Positions 37,646 through 48,605 of a DNA stretch of 64,000 nucleotides are shown piece after piece. The notes beneath the pieces are model-generated. The model was not told where the DNA came from and ran no database searches. It was given only the letters and a program-made list of their open reading frames with translations. Positions within the stretch are counted from its first letter, which is position 1, and each line of letters begins with the position of its first letter. A program made the translations under genes and the position numbers. The stretch is from Aphidius gifuensis (Eukaryota > Arthropoda > Insecta > Hymenoptera > Braconidae). The stretch spans positions 23,970,537 to 24,034,536 of the forward strand of contig NC_057791.1 of the NCBI RefSeq assembly GCF_014905175.1, read 5' to 3'.

Positions 37646-39323
37646 CTACAGAATATATATCGAACATTTTGTGGTCAATGTGTTGGTTACATGGCTTCTT
37701 GTTCATCGATTCACAACTAAATTTACATTATATATATATCTATTTCTCTTTGTCAGCCTCAAATTACCGTTTACCCTTTATACTCATTATCAATGTATAT
37801 ACTTAGAAATATATACATTAAACTTTGAAGCCCTTTTTTATATAAACCTATATCTATTTTGTCTCATGTGTTACAGGTAACTGTCTACCTGGACAAAGAT
37901 CAAGAGGCTTCTTAGATAATATTATAGCGAGAATTGAATTTCATGAGTATCTTTGAATTTTCATTATACAAATTTAATCAAATGTTTATGTAATATTATA
38001 CTGACCTTTCAAATATTATTATACTTGAATTACCTGGCTAAATTTATTTGTTTAATTTTCATTCAACAACAATGCATAATATAGATCCCAGAAAATAATA
38101 ATTATTATTATTATTGATAAACAATTGATAATTATTATTAAAACACTAAAAATACATTGTTGGAATTTTAAAATTATTATTAACAATTATATTTAATTAA
38201 AATTGTTGTTAAATTTCTATTGTTTTTACTCGATTTTTTAATTTGTTTGTCGTTTCATTAGAAAGAAGTATATATTTATTTTTGCATGACCAACTTTTGT
38301 ATAATGTTTGACACACAATTTTGAACTTGTTTATTAAATTATTCTCGAAATTGATCAGTGTTGTGTTAAAAAAACGAATATTGAGGTTATGTTTTCTTTT
38401 TATTTTTTAATGTTATTATCGTTTTTTTGTTTCTTCAAAATGTTTTGTTGATTTTGCGAAATATGTTTACTAAAAATGTTCATCTGTCATTTTTTTATGT
38501 TAAAATTTTACTTTCGAGTTCACTTGAATTTATAGCTAAATATTATATAAATAAACACTGGATAAATTTTTTTTTTTTTGCTCAAAATTTCATTTTTGTA
38601 TTTGATAAATGTCAACTTGGCTCACATAATCACTTTTAAATTTCCCGCTTAAAATTTGGCGGTTACACAAACCGCCATTTTTAAATTTGTCAATTTTTTT
38701 TTTTTTTATCACGGATCAAACCTCTCTCTCTTGTCCGCGAATATATTTATGTTTGTTCAACAATAAATATTCTCTGTCATTTAATCATTATTATTAAAAG
38801 TGATAAAAAAATATTTTTAATAATCACAACTCAAACATGAAACATACATCAGTTGATAAAAAAAAAAAAGCTGTTTATTAAAATATAACTGTTTTTTTTT
38901 CGTATTTGAGGTTAGAAAAAAATATTGATTTGTATGTTTACTTGGTGAATTTATGTCTCCAGTGTGTTTACGTGTGTCAGCTGATCACCTTCATGGTCAA
39001 ACATGACATAAAAATTAAAGTAAACGTAAGTACACGTGAGTATATTGTTATGCGAATGTAATGACCATCAATCACTCGGCCCTGGGTGTTAAAAAAAAAA
39101 AGATATATCGCAATTTTATTAATTTCATGTTTTGTTAGTCATTAAAGTTTATCTGGCATCTGGCATAATTTTAGGTTTTTCTTTGTGCACGCACACACCT
39201 TTTTTTTTTTCTTTTAATATTTATACGTAGTTATTATTGTTGCTAGTCACAGTCTAGGCATTTAATATAATTACTATTTTATAATTTCAGATTTATGGCG
39301 ATTGAATTGGTGTATTAACTCAC
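37646..39323 (-). other. 1.7-kb intron splitting Ig1
   Basis: A phase-2 intron bounded by TATAG|gtgag and attctgtag. It is AT-rich. A 36-nt stretch on the plus strand near 37878-37913 is open and GC-richer, but it has no context. Nothing else was recognised. Confidence 0.7.
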
Positions 39324-39453
39324 CTATAAATTGGAGCTGTGCCTTCGCCCTTGAACCACATCACCATGTCGACTTTATCGCCCTTTCTTGATTGGATATT
39401 ACAAGGCAGCTTGACTTGATGTCCAACCACACCATACACATTAACAATAGGTA
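39324..39453 (-). CDS. Exon: first half of Ig domain 1 (residues 1-44 of the visible protein)
   Basis: This is the most 5' exon I can support. The minus-strand acceptor is tttttcag and the donor is TATAG|gtgag. Entry is phase 1 and exit phase 2, length 130 nt. It encodes the start of an Ig V-type fold: VVGHQVKLPCNIQ with the first Cys at about residue 18, then MVMWFKGEG with the core Trp at about 33. The split codon at the 3' end completes as Arg with the next exon (PIY-R-FDVRG). No methionine or signal peptide is encoded here, so a secretion-signal exon must splice in from upstream. Introns of this gene are 95 nt to 7.5 kb, and the upstream one would be at least as large as the distance to the first exon. 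Confidence 0.9.
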
Positions 39454-40741
39454 CTGAAAAAAATAATAATAAATAACACTTTAATTAATTAATATATAAA
39501 AATCAAATGGTAAATAAAAAACATAAATAATAGTAAAAAGAAATTGAAATACGTCAAGATAAATAACATATTTTTAATCAAAATAATTGATTTGAATTGT
39601 AAAAAATTTGTTTTTTATTTATGTTTATTTATTTTATCAATTAAAAATAATTGTTGTTTTGGTTTTTTTGTTATTTTTTATAATGTTGTATTCTAGATAC
39701 AGATGATAGATGAAAGTGCTTTCTCTCTAACTACCCCTGAGACCACGAAATAGATTGTGTAATAGTTTCGCGCATGGTAAATAGCCAAGGGTTTTGATGT
39801 CATACAGTCCTAGTGCTACATGATCGAATTAACATGTAGATAGGGTTATCAAGATTTAACGAGATTTTCAACGTTATTTTACAAGCATACCTTGTATCAT
39901 ATTTTATCTCAAATTCATATGTACATTGCTTTTGTATATAAATCTCATCACAACCTCTCGTTTTATAATATAATAATATTATACAACAAAAAATATATAA
40001 CTGTATATATATTTTTATACATTAAATCTCATAAAATGACAAACCATGACATACTTTGTCATGTACAAGAAAAAAAAATTAAACTGCAACGAGGAAAAAT
40101 GAAAAAAAAACTAGACAAAAAATTAATATATGAAGGTAATAAAAAGAAGAAGAAAGTTTTTTTTTTTTTTTTTATGTTTTTTTGTGTTAAAGAAATAATA
40201 TAACATGGGGTAATTTAAATTTTTTTTCCAGCAATTTGTCGAGTTCTAAGACTCGTGTTATGGCCCATCATACAGTCTGTCGCAGGCCTCACTCATCTTC
40301 TCTTCTTCACCAACTCCAATGGGGTAGATGTTCTTGGATTATATGAAAGTTCCCTGAGAAGTTTTTCGTAAAGACTGAGTAAGGGAGAGTAAAAATACTT
40401 GAGACATGGCTTTTGACATTAGTGCGCGTGAGTTTCAACCACGAAACAATTTCATTTATCGTGAGAAAAATAGTGGTTAAACTCTGTAAGCTAAAGAAGG
40501 CTATAAACTTTCTTGTTTCTTACGTAAAAAGAGAGAAAATTAAAATGGGGTAGGTACGACAGGATATAACATTTTTGTCGTATGAAAAAAAAAAAAAAAA
40601 AAAAAAAAACTATATCAAGGTTTACAAGAATCTTACTCATATATTAAATGAAAAAAAAATTGTTAAACAATAATTTTCATCATGAAAATTATTTAAAAAA
40701 CAATTTTTTAATTTAAATTTTATTTGTTTCAATTTACATAT

Positions 40742-41504
40742 TTTATTTTTAAATTCACTTTGTCATCTAGAGTCTAGATAAATACTCAAATTGTTATTGA
40801 AAATTAAGATAAAATTATTTTACTTGTTTTTTGTAGATTAAATTTTGATTTTTTTTCAATATTAAAGTTTGAATATTACCAAGATGAATGATTGATAAAT
40901 ATCTTCGTTGTATTTATTATTTGAAGAAGTAAAAATTAATTCAGTTGATTAATTTATTGTTTGTTTTTTTTTGTTTGTTTTAGTTATGCCAGAAAAACCA
41001 GTGATACATAAGGAATCATTACGTAATGCAACACAAATAAAAGAAACATACAATGAGGGTAGTGATGTACATTTGACATGTGAATCACGTGGAGGTGTAC
41101 CACCACCAAGATTGATATGGTATCTTGACAACACAGTTATTGATGAATCATTTCATTACAACAGTAATACTGCAATGACTGTTAATCATCTGAGTTATCC
41201 AAAAATCGGAAGACAACATCTTGGTGCTAGACTTGTTTGTCAAGCAAACAACACAAATCTTGTACCACCTCAAACAAATCTTGTTGTTCTTGATATTAAT
41301 CGTGAGTTTTATATTTATACTATTTTCTATATATAAGCATGTTTTATTTATTTATTTATTTACGTCTTTTTAATTCTTTTTTTTTTCTATTTTTATTATT
41401 TATTTGAATATATTATATATTAAATTTTATTGACCATTATTTAAATTAACATATGAGTGACGGCACTTTGTTGTCTCTTATTTGAGACTATTACAAAAAT
41501 AAAA
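40742..41504 (+). repeat. Inverted repeat arm B (about 760 bp)
   Basis: Partner of the arm at 36541-37300. By eye the intronic parts differ at roughly ten positions in about 440 bp (for example gtagat versus gtaatt near 40840, gtcttttt preceded by ac versus at near 41365, and ctcttatttgagact versus ctgttatttgagat near 41480), while the exon differs at two. The arm lies upstream of the first supported exon of the gene, in presumed intron or 5' sequence. Confidence 0.85.
40984..41301 (+). pseudogene. Inverted duplicate of the Ig2 exon
   Basis: This plus-strand interval encodes exactly the same 105 residues as the Ig2 exon at 36742-37059, on the opposite strand. Both splice sites are intact (tttgttttag before TTATGCC, and AATC|gtgagt). 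The two coding copies differ at two positions only, ATT/ATC in KIG and CTA/CTT in NLV, both silent. It cannot splice into the minus-strand transcript because it is antisense to it, and I see no neighbouring plus-strand Ig exon. I call it a pseudo-exon for want of a host gene. A misassembled allele or part of a paralogue interrupted by rearrangement are the alternatives. Confidence 0.8.
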
Positions 41505-44500
41505 TCGGTTTGAATTTACGATTGATAAACTTCTGAATATTAAAGTCATTAACAAAATTAATGATGTCGAGTTTATATTCAAAAGCATTTATGTCACCTA
41601 AGACTCTGATGTCTCGTTCATTTTATTTTATTATTTTTTTTTTTTTTGAAGTAACTTGAATATATAACTTAATACTTTTGACCCTTTATACATATATATT
41701 TCATTTTTTCTTATGAAAGAACATCAAAATTAAAAAAAGAAAAAAATATAGTCTTTGCTCACTGTGTTGGACGATCATAACATTTTCAAGCTTTAAATCA
41801 TTATATATTCGTTGCCTCGTCTTCCGAAGGGAGAACCAGCTTTGTCACGCTTTCCTTTTATGTCAAAAATCCTCAAACGAATATGTCATCCGCATATTTC
41901 CACCATCGATAACAACATCCTACTCTCATTTCTCCTCATTTCTTTAGCTCTCTCAATATATCTCAATACACCAACTTTTTTTTATTTTCCCTTTTCCTCA
42001 TCGTTTTTCCAACGTAAAAAATAACTCGTATAGTTTATTTTTTTTTCTTTTTATATCAGCAATATATCCACAAGTTATCTGACTACTACTTTTCATTTAT
42101 TGAATATTTTTGATATAAAACAGATTATATTTTTCTTTTCATCTGATTGATTTGTTATTTATATATAAAATTTTTTTTTTTATTTATTTACTTTTATTAA
42201 ATTGAGTGATTTATAAGTTAAATAATTTTTTTTTTTTACTTTCTTGAAATTCGTACGTGAGACACCTGGTATTTTTGTATCTGTCCAATTAGTGGTCGAT
42301 ATTTTCGTATCAGTTTCTCGATATTTAAAAAAAAAATCTATACACAAACGTTTAAATATTTATCACATTATTTATTGCATCAAATTCAAGAAAGTTGGTG
42401 TTTTTTTATTTCTTTATTTCAAACTCAAATAAATCTTTTTATTCCACAACTGGCGCCATGAATTCCAACGTATGTTTATTTATTTTGTACCATTAATTAT
42501 ACGTCAAGTTTTGCGTCAACCCAAAAAACAAAAAAAAACAAAAAAAAATTGAATACATATTTAATTTTTTTATTTTAAAATCAGATTAATGTTCTTTAGT
42601 TGTAAGCTTCTTTCTCGACGTCATTAACGTCTACATTGCTATTAAATTTTCCATCTCTCCACTCTGTTATACTTTCATGTGTGTCTCTATATGAATGTCA
42701 GTATTTTTTGCTAAAAGATACTTTGCATTTGAAGCCCACCCTGTTTCGAAAAACAAAAAAAAATATAAGGATTCAATTTATTCTTTTTAACATGTGTCCC
42801 TTTTTTTTATCTATGGTTTAACACACATCTCAATTCTCGAGGTCACCCACACACAACTACCCATCATCATGATGAGTAGTGCTTAACGAGCGATTGAAAC
42901 CCACACATTATGTGCAACTTCCAAATACTTTTTATAAAAAAAAAAAAAAAATATAACAAATTACAAGTAACGAACCTATTCAATATACTCTTGATGCAGC
43001 AAAAAAATTTAAAAACATTCAAACAAAATTACAAATTGAATATGCCATAACTATTTGAATTTTTAAAAAAAATTATTTCTTTTGATGAAAAAAAAAATAT
43101 TAATTTTCCATTATTTGTTTTTATATTTAATTATTTTTTTAAAAAATAAAATATTAAAATTCATGCTAATAAAAAAGTACATTAAAATGAGGTAGTAATA
43201 TGTTTGTCGGCACTCGAATGTCTCATTCACAAATATAAGTTAAAAATAAAAAAATATGATAATAAAAAAAAAAGGAAATAACAAGCGCAAAGTAACCCAT
43301 TAATTCTCATCAATTTCTCGCGATGACTGGATCGGCGGTATAAGATTAAAGACGATCACGATTTGGACGAGACGATCGTTATTTATTTCACCTGCTGTTT
43401 CGAATTTTTTTTTATTTAAAACCGGTTTTAAACGGAAATATCATTTATTTCTCAATACGCGTATATTACACCTATGAATTAATATATTTTTGTGCTTCTG
43501 AATAATACGTGATCTGTTTTGGCTCTTTGTCTTTTTGTCTTCTCTACGTTTCGTTCTCTCTTGGTGTCCTCGATACACAAGGATCATTCTCAAGTTTCTC
43601 GGGATCTCCGGAGATTGCTTCTTAATTAATCGTATATACACGAGAACGACTGTCTGCCAAGTTAATATATTTATTTATATACAACATTTTGTAAATCATC
43701 CACTTGCAGTTAATTTTTTTTTTTTTTCAATTTTAATTTTACATTAAATTTCGGTTTTTTTTTTTTTCCTTCATTTTCAATTTATATTTAGTTGAGGATA
43801 AAGTTGATTAAATTGAAAACCTGATTGGTCGTATAAAATATTGCATTTCAAATGATGAAAGACTCAAGTTGAATAACCAGTAAATATTTTAATGACTACT
43901 TGATTTACTTCTCCATCAAAATTGATCAAATAATTAGAAAAAAAGATAATCAAAGTGGATAATACATTCCTTTTTTTTTCAAAAATTAATACTTAATCAA
44001 AGCTTATGCATTTAAATATTTAAAAAATAATAATAATAGCTTGAAATTCATACAGATGATACATTTTAAAAATATAAAAATTGAAAATAATTAGTCTAAT
44101 TGACAAAATAATTTCATTTAAATTATTTAAAAATTGTTAATCTTTCTAAAAAAAAAATCAGATAGAATTTTAAAAATATAAATTTATAATAGCTTATTCT
44201 CCAGTGCACTATATCAAAAGTTGAAAAATATAAAAAAAAATTAATTCACTTCATGAACGAGCAACTCATATAAAAACATGAATAATTTTTTTTTTTTTAA
44301 TTTGTCGTTTGTATGTTTGTCGTTGCTCCAATCTTGATATTTAATGTCATTCATTAAATTTTCTATACGCACATTAGCCACATTAATGAACATAAATACG
44401 AGTATACCCTCTTTTAATAAATAATTCCACAAAATCACTTTACAATTTATTGTACATGATCGTTATTAAAACCATGATCGTTGTCGTTTAAATTTTTCCA

Positions 44501-46180
44501 CATAAATTATTATAAAAAAAAAACGTAGTCTTTTTTTCCTCAATACCTTATATTAATTGACAATTTTTTAATAACCCTTTACATTGTAACAACAGCCTCT
44601 TTCACATGAGTTTAATTTGCGCGTCGATGAAACACAAAAAGCTCATTGGACAAGCGCGTAACGTTCAGGCGCCTATAACAAACGACCAACCAACCGCACC
44701 ACCACCCCGTTCACGCTTGACTCGCAATAAACTCTATCTCACTCTTACACAATTTCTCTTGTTTATATATACAATATATATATAATCAAAAGCACAGCTT
44801 TATTTACGAGCATTCACGTATTTACTTGGCCGGTAATTGCGCCACCAATTACAACTCGATTTATTGTAATTACAACTTTTACTAGTTCAACTTGAAATGT
44901 TCGTTTTAGCAATATATGTGTCACGATTTATTTTTTATCTTTATTTTATCAAACCCCCATACACCCTGTATATCATTCCCTCAACCCCTTTATTTATTTT
45001 TTTACTCTTTCTGTAAAACATTTTTGCAACACTTCTTATCCTTGTTTGTTTTTATTTATTCATTTTTTTTTTTTTTTTTTGTTTCTACCTCCCTTTTCTC
45101 ATGCACTACCCCTTTATTCACCCCCTGAGCTTTTTTTTTTTGCTTTTTTTTTGTCATGTATGCTGCATATAACATGTAAACAACACTTTATTATTATTAT
45201 TATTAACTACAACTACTATGGTACATGAAACAAACACATGCACTTTTTTTTTGTTTTATTTTTTTCTATTTCTTTTTGTTGTATTTTTATTGTTCGAATT
45301 TTAAACCGAGACGTTGGTCCACATACATACCAATGCCTATACACACCATCTCATGAATTATATTGAGTTTTTTTTTTTTTTTTTTTATATTTATTTTATA
45401 TATATTTTTTTTATTTTATTTCTTCAGCAACGCTGCCAAAGTGACTCGCTCACTGCTGCGTGCTCTTTTATGTTTTTCTTTGAGTAAAAGAAATGTGAGG
45501 ATAAAATAAAAAAATAAAGTAATATATAAAAAAAAATATATAGAAAAAAATAAAAGGTTTTTTATATGTATAAAAAAAAAAGGGGCAAATGAATCAGCGT
45601 GGCGAGATGCAAGCAATCAGAGTATGAGATTTTGCCAGAATATTCAATTAATTTGCATTTGCTAATGGAAAGACAAAAGAATAGACAGTGAATAAATTAA
45701 TGCCGCATTTGTCAGATGACAGAGTAAATTATTTTTAATATTTTTATGCAAGTTTAATATATATTTATTTATTAACTGTTTCATGGACATGTTGGTGAGT
45801 TAATTTTTTTTCTTATAATTTTCTTGTTTTATTGGGCAATATCGGTGTGTGAATTACAGGGCTTAAAAAAAATATAAACGTGAATATATATACGTGGTTT
45901 TTATTTATTTTTTATTTGGTCAATTATAGCTTAGTAAACTGCAGGAGGTAAATAATTTGTTGTGCCTCAGTGGCTAAGAATTATACACATTTATAAACAA
46001 CACATATATATACACCCACTTTCTTCACGATGCATCTTGTTATATATGAATATACATAGTCAATTTTATATTATTTATCGTTATTTACGTCGTAATTATA
46101 ACCCGAGGCAATCACTATCAACGTGTAAATTTATTTTTTTTTTTTTTCATTTTTGATTATTATTTTTTTCTCTCACCTCC

Positions 46181-46229
46181 AATAAGACGGCATGTATCAA
46201 TTTGTGCCGCTGAATCACACGGCTGCTTA
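46181..46229 (-). other. Candidate 5' exon with strong donor
   Basis: On the minus strand a stretch of about 49 nt beginning CAGCCGTGTGATTCAG and ending CGTCTTATTGGAG is followed by gtgagag and preceded by an AT/T-rich tract ending gtaag or gcag. Ending one base into a codon, it could join the phase-1 Ig1 exon (LIG-V-PIVNV). It carries no signal peptide or initiating Met in that frame, so it would be an internal or untranslated exon if real. Confidence 0.2.
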
Positions 46230-47708
46230 CAAATTACAAAATAAAAATAATAAAAATTATACAATATCGAAAATTGATCATTTTTTAGTAAAATTATTGT
46301 TATTATTATTTTATGAATAATAATTTTATGTTGAAGGATGAGAAAACAAGAGAAAAAAATTAATAAAAAAAAAGGAAAAAAATAATTTTGCCTGGAGAAA
46401 TGAACGTACAGTTTAATGAATATATAGTTTTTTTTTTCTAATGAAAACATGGGAGAGACAAGCGTGGATTATCTTTGGTATATTACGTGATACTGTAGAA
46501 ATTAACATAACGATATCTATACACGGACGTCTGCTTTCTGACATTTATCCGGTTATAGAATTTGATTCATCGTTTCGCGAGTCATTAATTTTCAAGGAGG
46601 TCTACTACTACTATATACATGTCATCATCGAACTCGATTATAACGTGTCAATAACAGTAATAGTTACATGGGTGCTATATGATTATTTGATAATATATCT
46701 ATGACATGTATTATCGTCTGAATCTATTAAATTTCCACTTAAAAAATCTTGTCTGCATATAAATTTCATTTTTTTCTTTCTATTTATTGAAAAAATAATT
46801 TTATAAAATCATAAATTTCTATATAAATTCATGTGAATAAATTTGTAATTAATTATTATCATTAATTTATACAAAAATATATTTAAAATTTTTATTGATA
46901 AATTATTTTTCATTAGAAATAATGGTCAAAGTAAAAATTGAGGCATAGATTTTTTTTTTTTTTTTTCTAGTAATTTGATTTTTTTTTTTTATGACTTTAT
47001 TATTGTCCAGATGGTTTCTGAATAATTCTGGAAAAATTGTCGGTTTTAATGGGTCAATAACAAGTCACCCCACACAAATTTTATAGCCATAAAAATCAAA
47101 TTACTCAAACAACCCCCAAACAACTATCCACTCCCTAATATTTCGAATGAAATAATAGTATTTTTTTTTTTCTACAATTTCCGAAAGAAAAAACCCATAA
47201 AAAAAATATAATTTATAAATTTTTTTCAACAAAATTGATTAATCTAATTAAACCAACTAAAATTACACAAAAAAAAATTATTTTTTTTTCATATTTTAGC
47301 ATAAATAATTTCGATTTTATTCAATTTCGAAATTTATGAAAATTAATTTAAAAAAAAAAATGGATTAAACATAATATAAAAATATAAAATCGCAAAAATA
47401 AAATATTCCATTATTGTTTATAGTGATATATTTACGTGTATAAATAAGTAAAGTATTTTATTTTTATTTTCATACATTGTTCAAGTATGCCAGACGCGTG
47501 CCAAGTTATATTTTTTTTTTTTGTGTATTTTCATCCCCTTGACCATCACAGAATAATTCGTTGATTCTATTCAGCTGGTGGTCCTTTTTTCGAGTTCTAT
47601 ATACCACCGGGTGGCATCAATGTGTTCATGTGGGTTATATGTGTTTCTTATCGACTATGTGTATACATATTCCATGTCGTTGTTGATGCTCTTGGCGCCT
47701 CTCAGACT

Positions 47709-47745
47709 CTTACTATACATATGACTGTTTTTAACGTATAGTAAG
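47709..47745. repeat. Perfect 10-bp inverted repeat (hairpin)
   Basis: cttactatac (47709-47718) and gtatagtaag (47736-47745) pair perfectly around a 17-nt spacer in a GC-richer island. The stem is too short for a typical miRNA precursor. Function unknown. Confidence 0.6.
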
Positions 47746-48581
47746 AAAACCAGTTCAAACATTCAAGTTCTATTTTATCCCCCTTCTTCACAATATATAT
47801 TTTTTCGGGGCTCAATATAGTACTAGAGAAGGCACAACGGCTACGTGGGTATATTCAACATCCGTGGCCACTTTGAAACTTTGCGCCATCTGGTCCATCC
47901 ATCTCTTTTTATTCTCTTGCGGCTACTGTGGTGTCCAATCTTTTTTTCTTCTTTGAATTTTTCGTTTTTTTTTTTTTTTTCTCATTTCCAATTTATTAAA
48001 CGGCTGTATATAAAAAATATTCTAGGCTATACATTTTTTCAAAATTTAATATGTTTTTAATTTCAATTCTTAAAATGATATTTCATTGACTCAACTCACA
48101 ACTTTCTTTGTATTTAATCAAAAAATTTACAATAAAATGACAAAGAAAAATATTAAATTTGAATTAATAAATAGTTTATTAAATTAAGTGTTAATTTATT
48201 TGGCTAAATAACATGAAAATTGGACAGTTATTGGCAAAATTATTGCCAAAATTTAGTGAAAATAAAATTACTTTTTATACAAACAGTTTTTTATTTAATT
48301 TTAAAATTACTTGGCTGATTTGTGTAATTTTTATTCAGTAATAAAAAAGAAAGCTTGAATATATTTATTTGTTTTCATTAATTAATACAATTCAAAAAAA
48401 TTTTTTAAAAATGTTATATTGTTATATCCAAGTTTACTCGAGAGACATGGTTTGACAAGATTTACTCATCTTGTAAAATACAAGATATTACATGGTTTCA
48501 ACGTCGTTCAAAGTTACTTGTAAAATAAGAAGCAATTTCTGTGACGTATACATTACCTATTTATTGAGGTGCCAAGGGAAT

Positions 48582-48605
48582 GACGATGACGACGACGACG
48601 ACGAC
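48582..48605 (+). repeat. GAC trinucleotide microsatellite
   Basis: About eight GAC/GAT units in a row. The short open reading over it gives a poly-Asp run and is not supported as a gene. Confidence 0.8.

Larger units (their letters stand above)
18858..39453 (-). other. Gene span: sidestep-family Ig/FN3 transmembrane receptor (5' end missing)
   Basis: Ten coding exons on the minus strand share compatible phases and join into one open frame of about 840 residues. The order is Ig1 (two exons), Ig2, Ig3-Ig4 (three exons), Ig5, FN3, membrane helix, tail. Five Ig domains followed by one FN3, one TM segment and a moderately long tail is the architecture of insect Sidestep paralogues, surface proteins that bind Beaten-path proteins during axon guidance and synaptic partner matching. 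The assignment rests on architecture and on family-like stretches such as CLFQVIAAGRP at the Ig5-FN3 join. Hemicentin-, nephrin- or CD22-like labels often given by automated annotation describe the same family. Which Side paralogue it is cannot be told here. The first supported exon begins one base into a codon, so at least one more 5' coding exon with the signal peptide exists. Confidence 0.9.

Noticed and set aside
37436..37720. Plus-strand open reading over the Ig1 exon
   Set aside because: It is the antisense shadow of the minus-strand Ig1 exon and has no domain of its own.
37878..37913. Short GC-richer plus-strand open stretch reading VTVYLDKDQEAS
   Set aside because: Only twelve codons, in the Ig1 intron on the opposite strand, with no partner exon.
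40949..41134. Minus-strand open reading over the inverted Ig2 copy, matching one over 36909-37094
   Set aside because: It is the antisense shadow of the Ig2 exon, duplicated along with it.
46441..46704. 87-codon plus-strand open reading
   Set aside because: Composition is dominated by Ile/Tyr/Val with no domain, and there are no splice partners.
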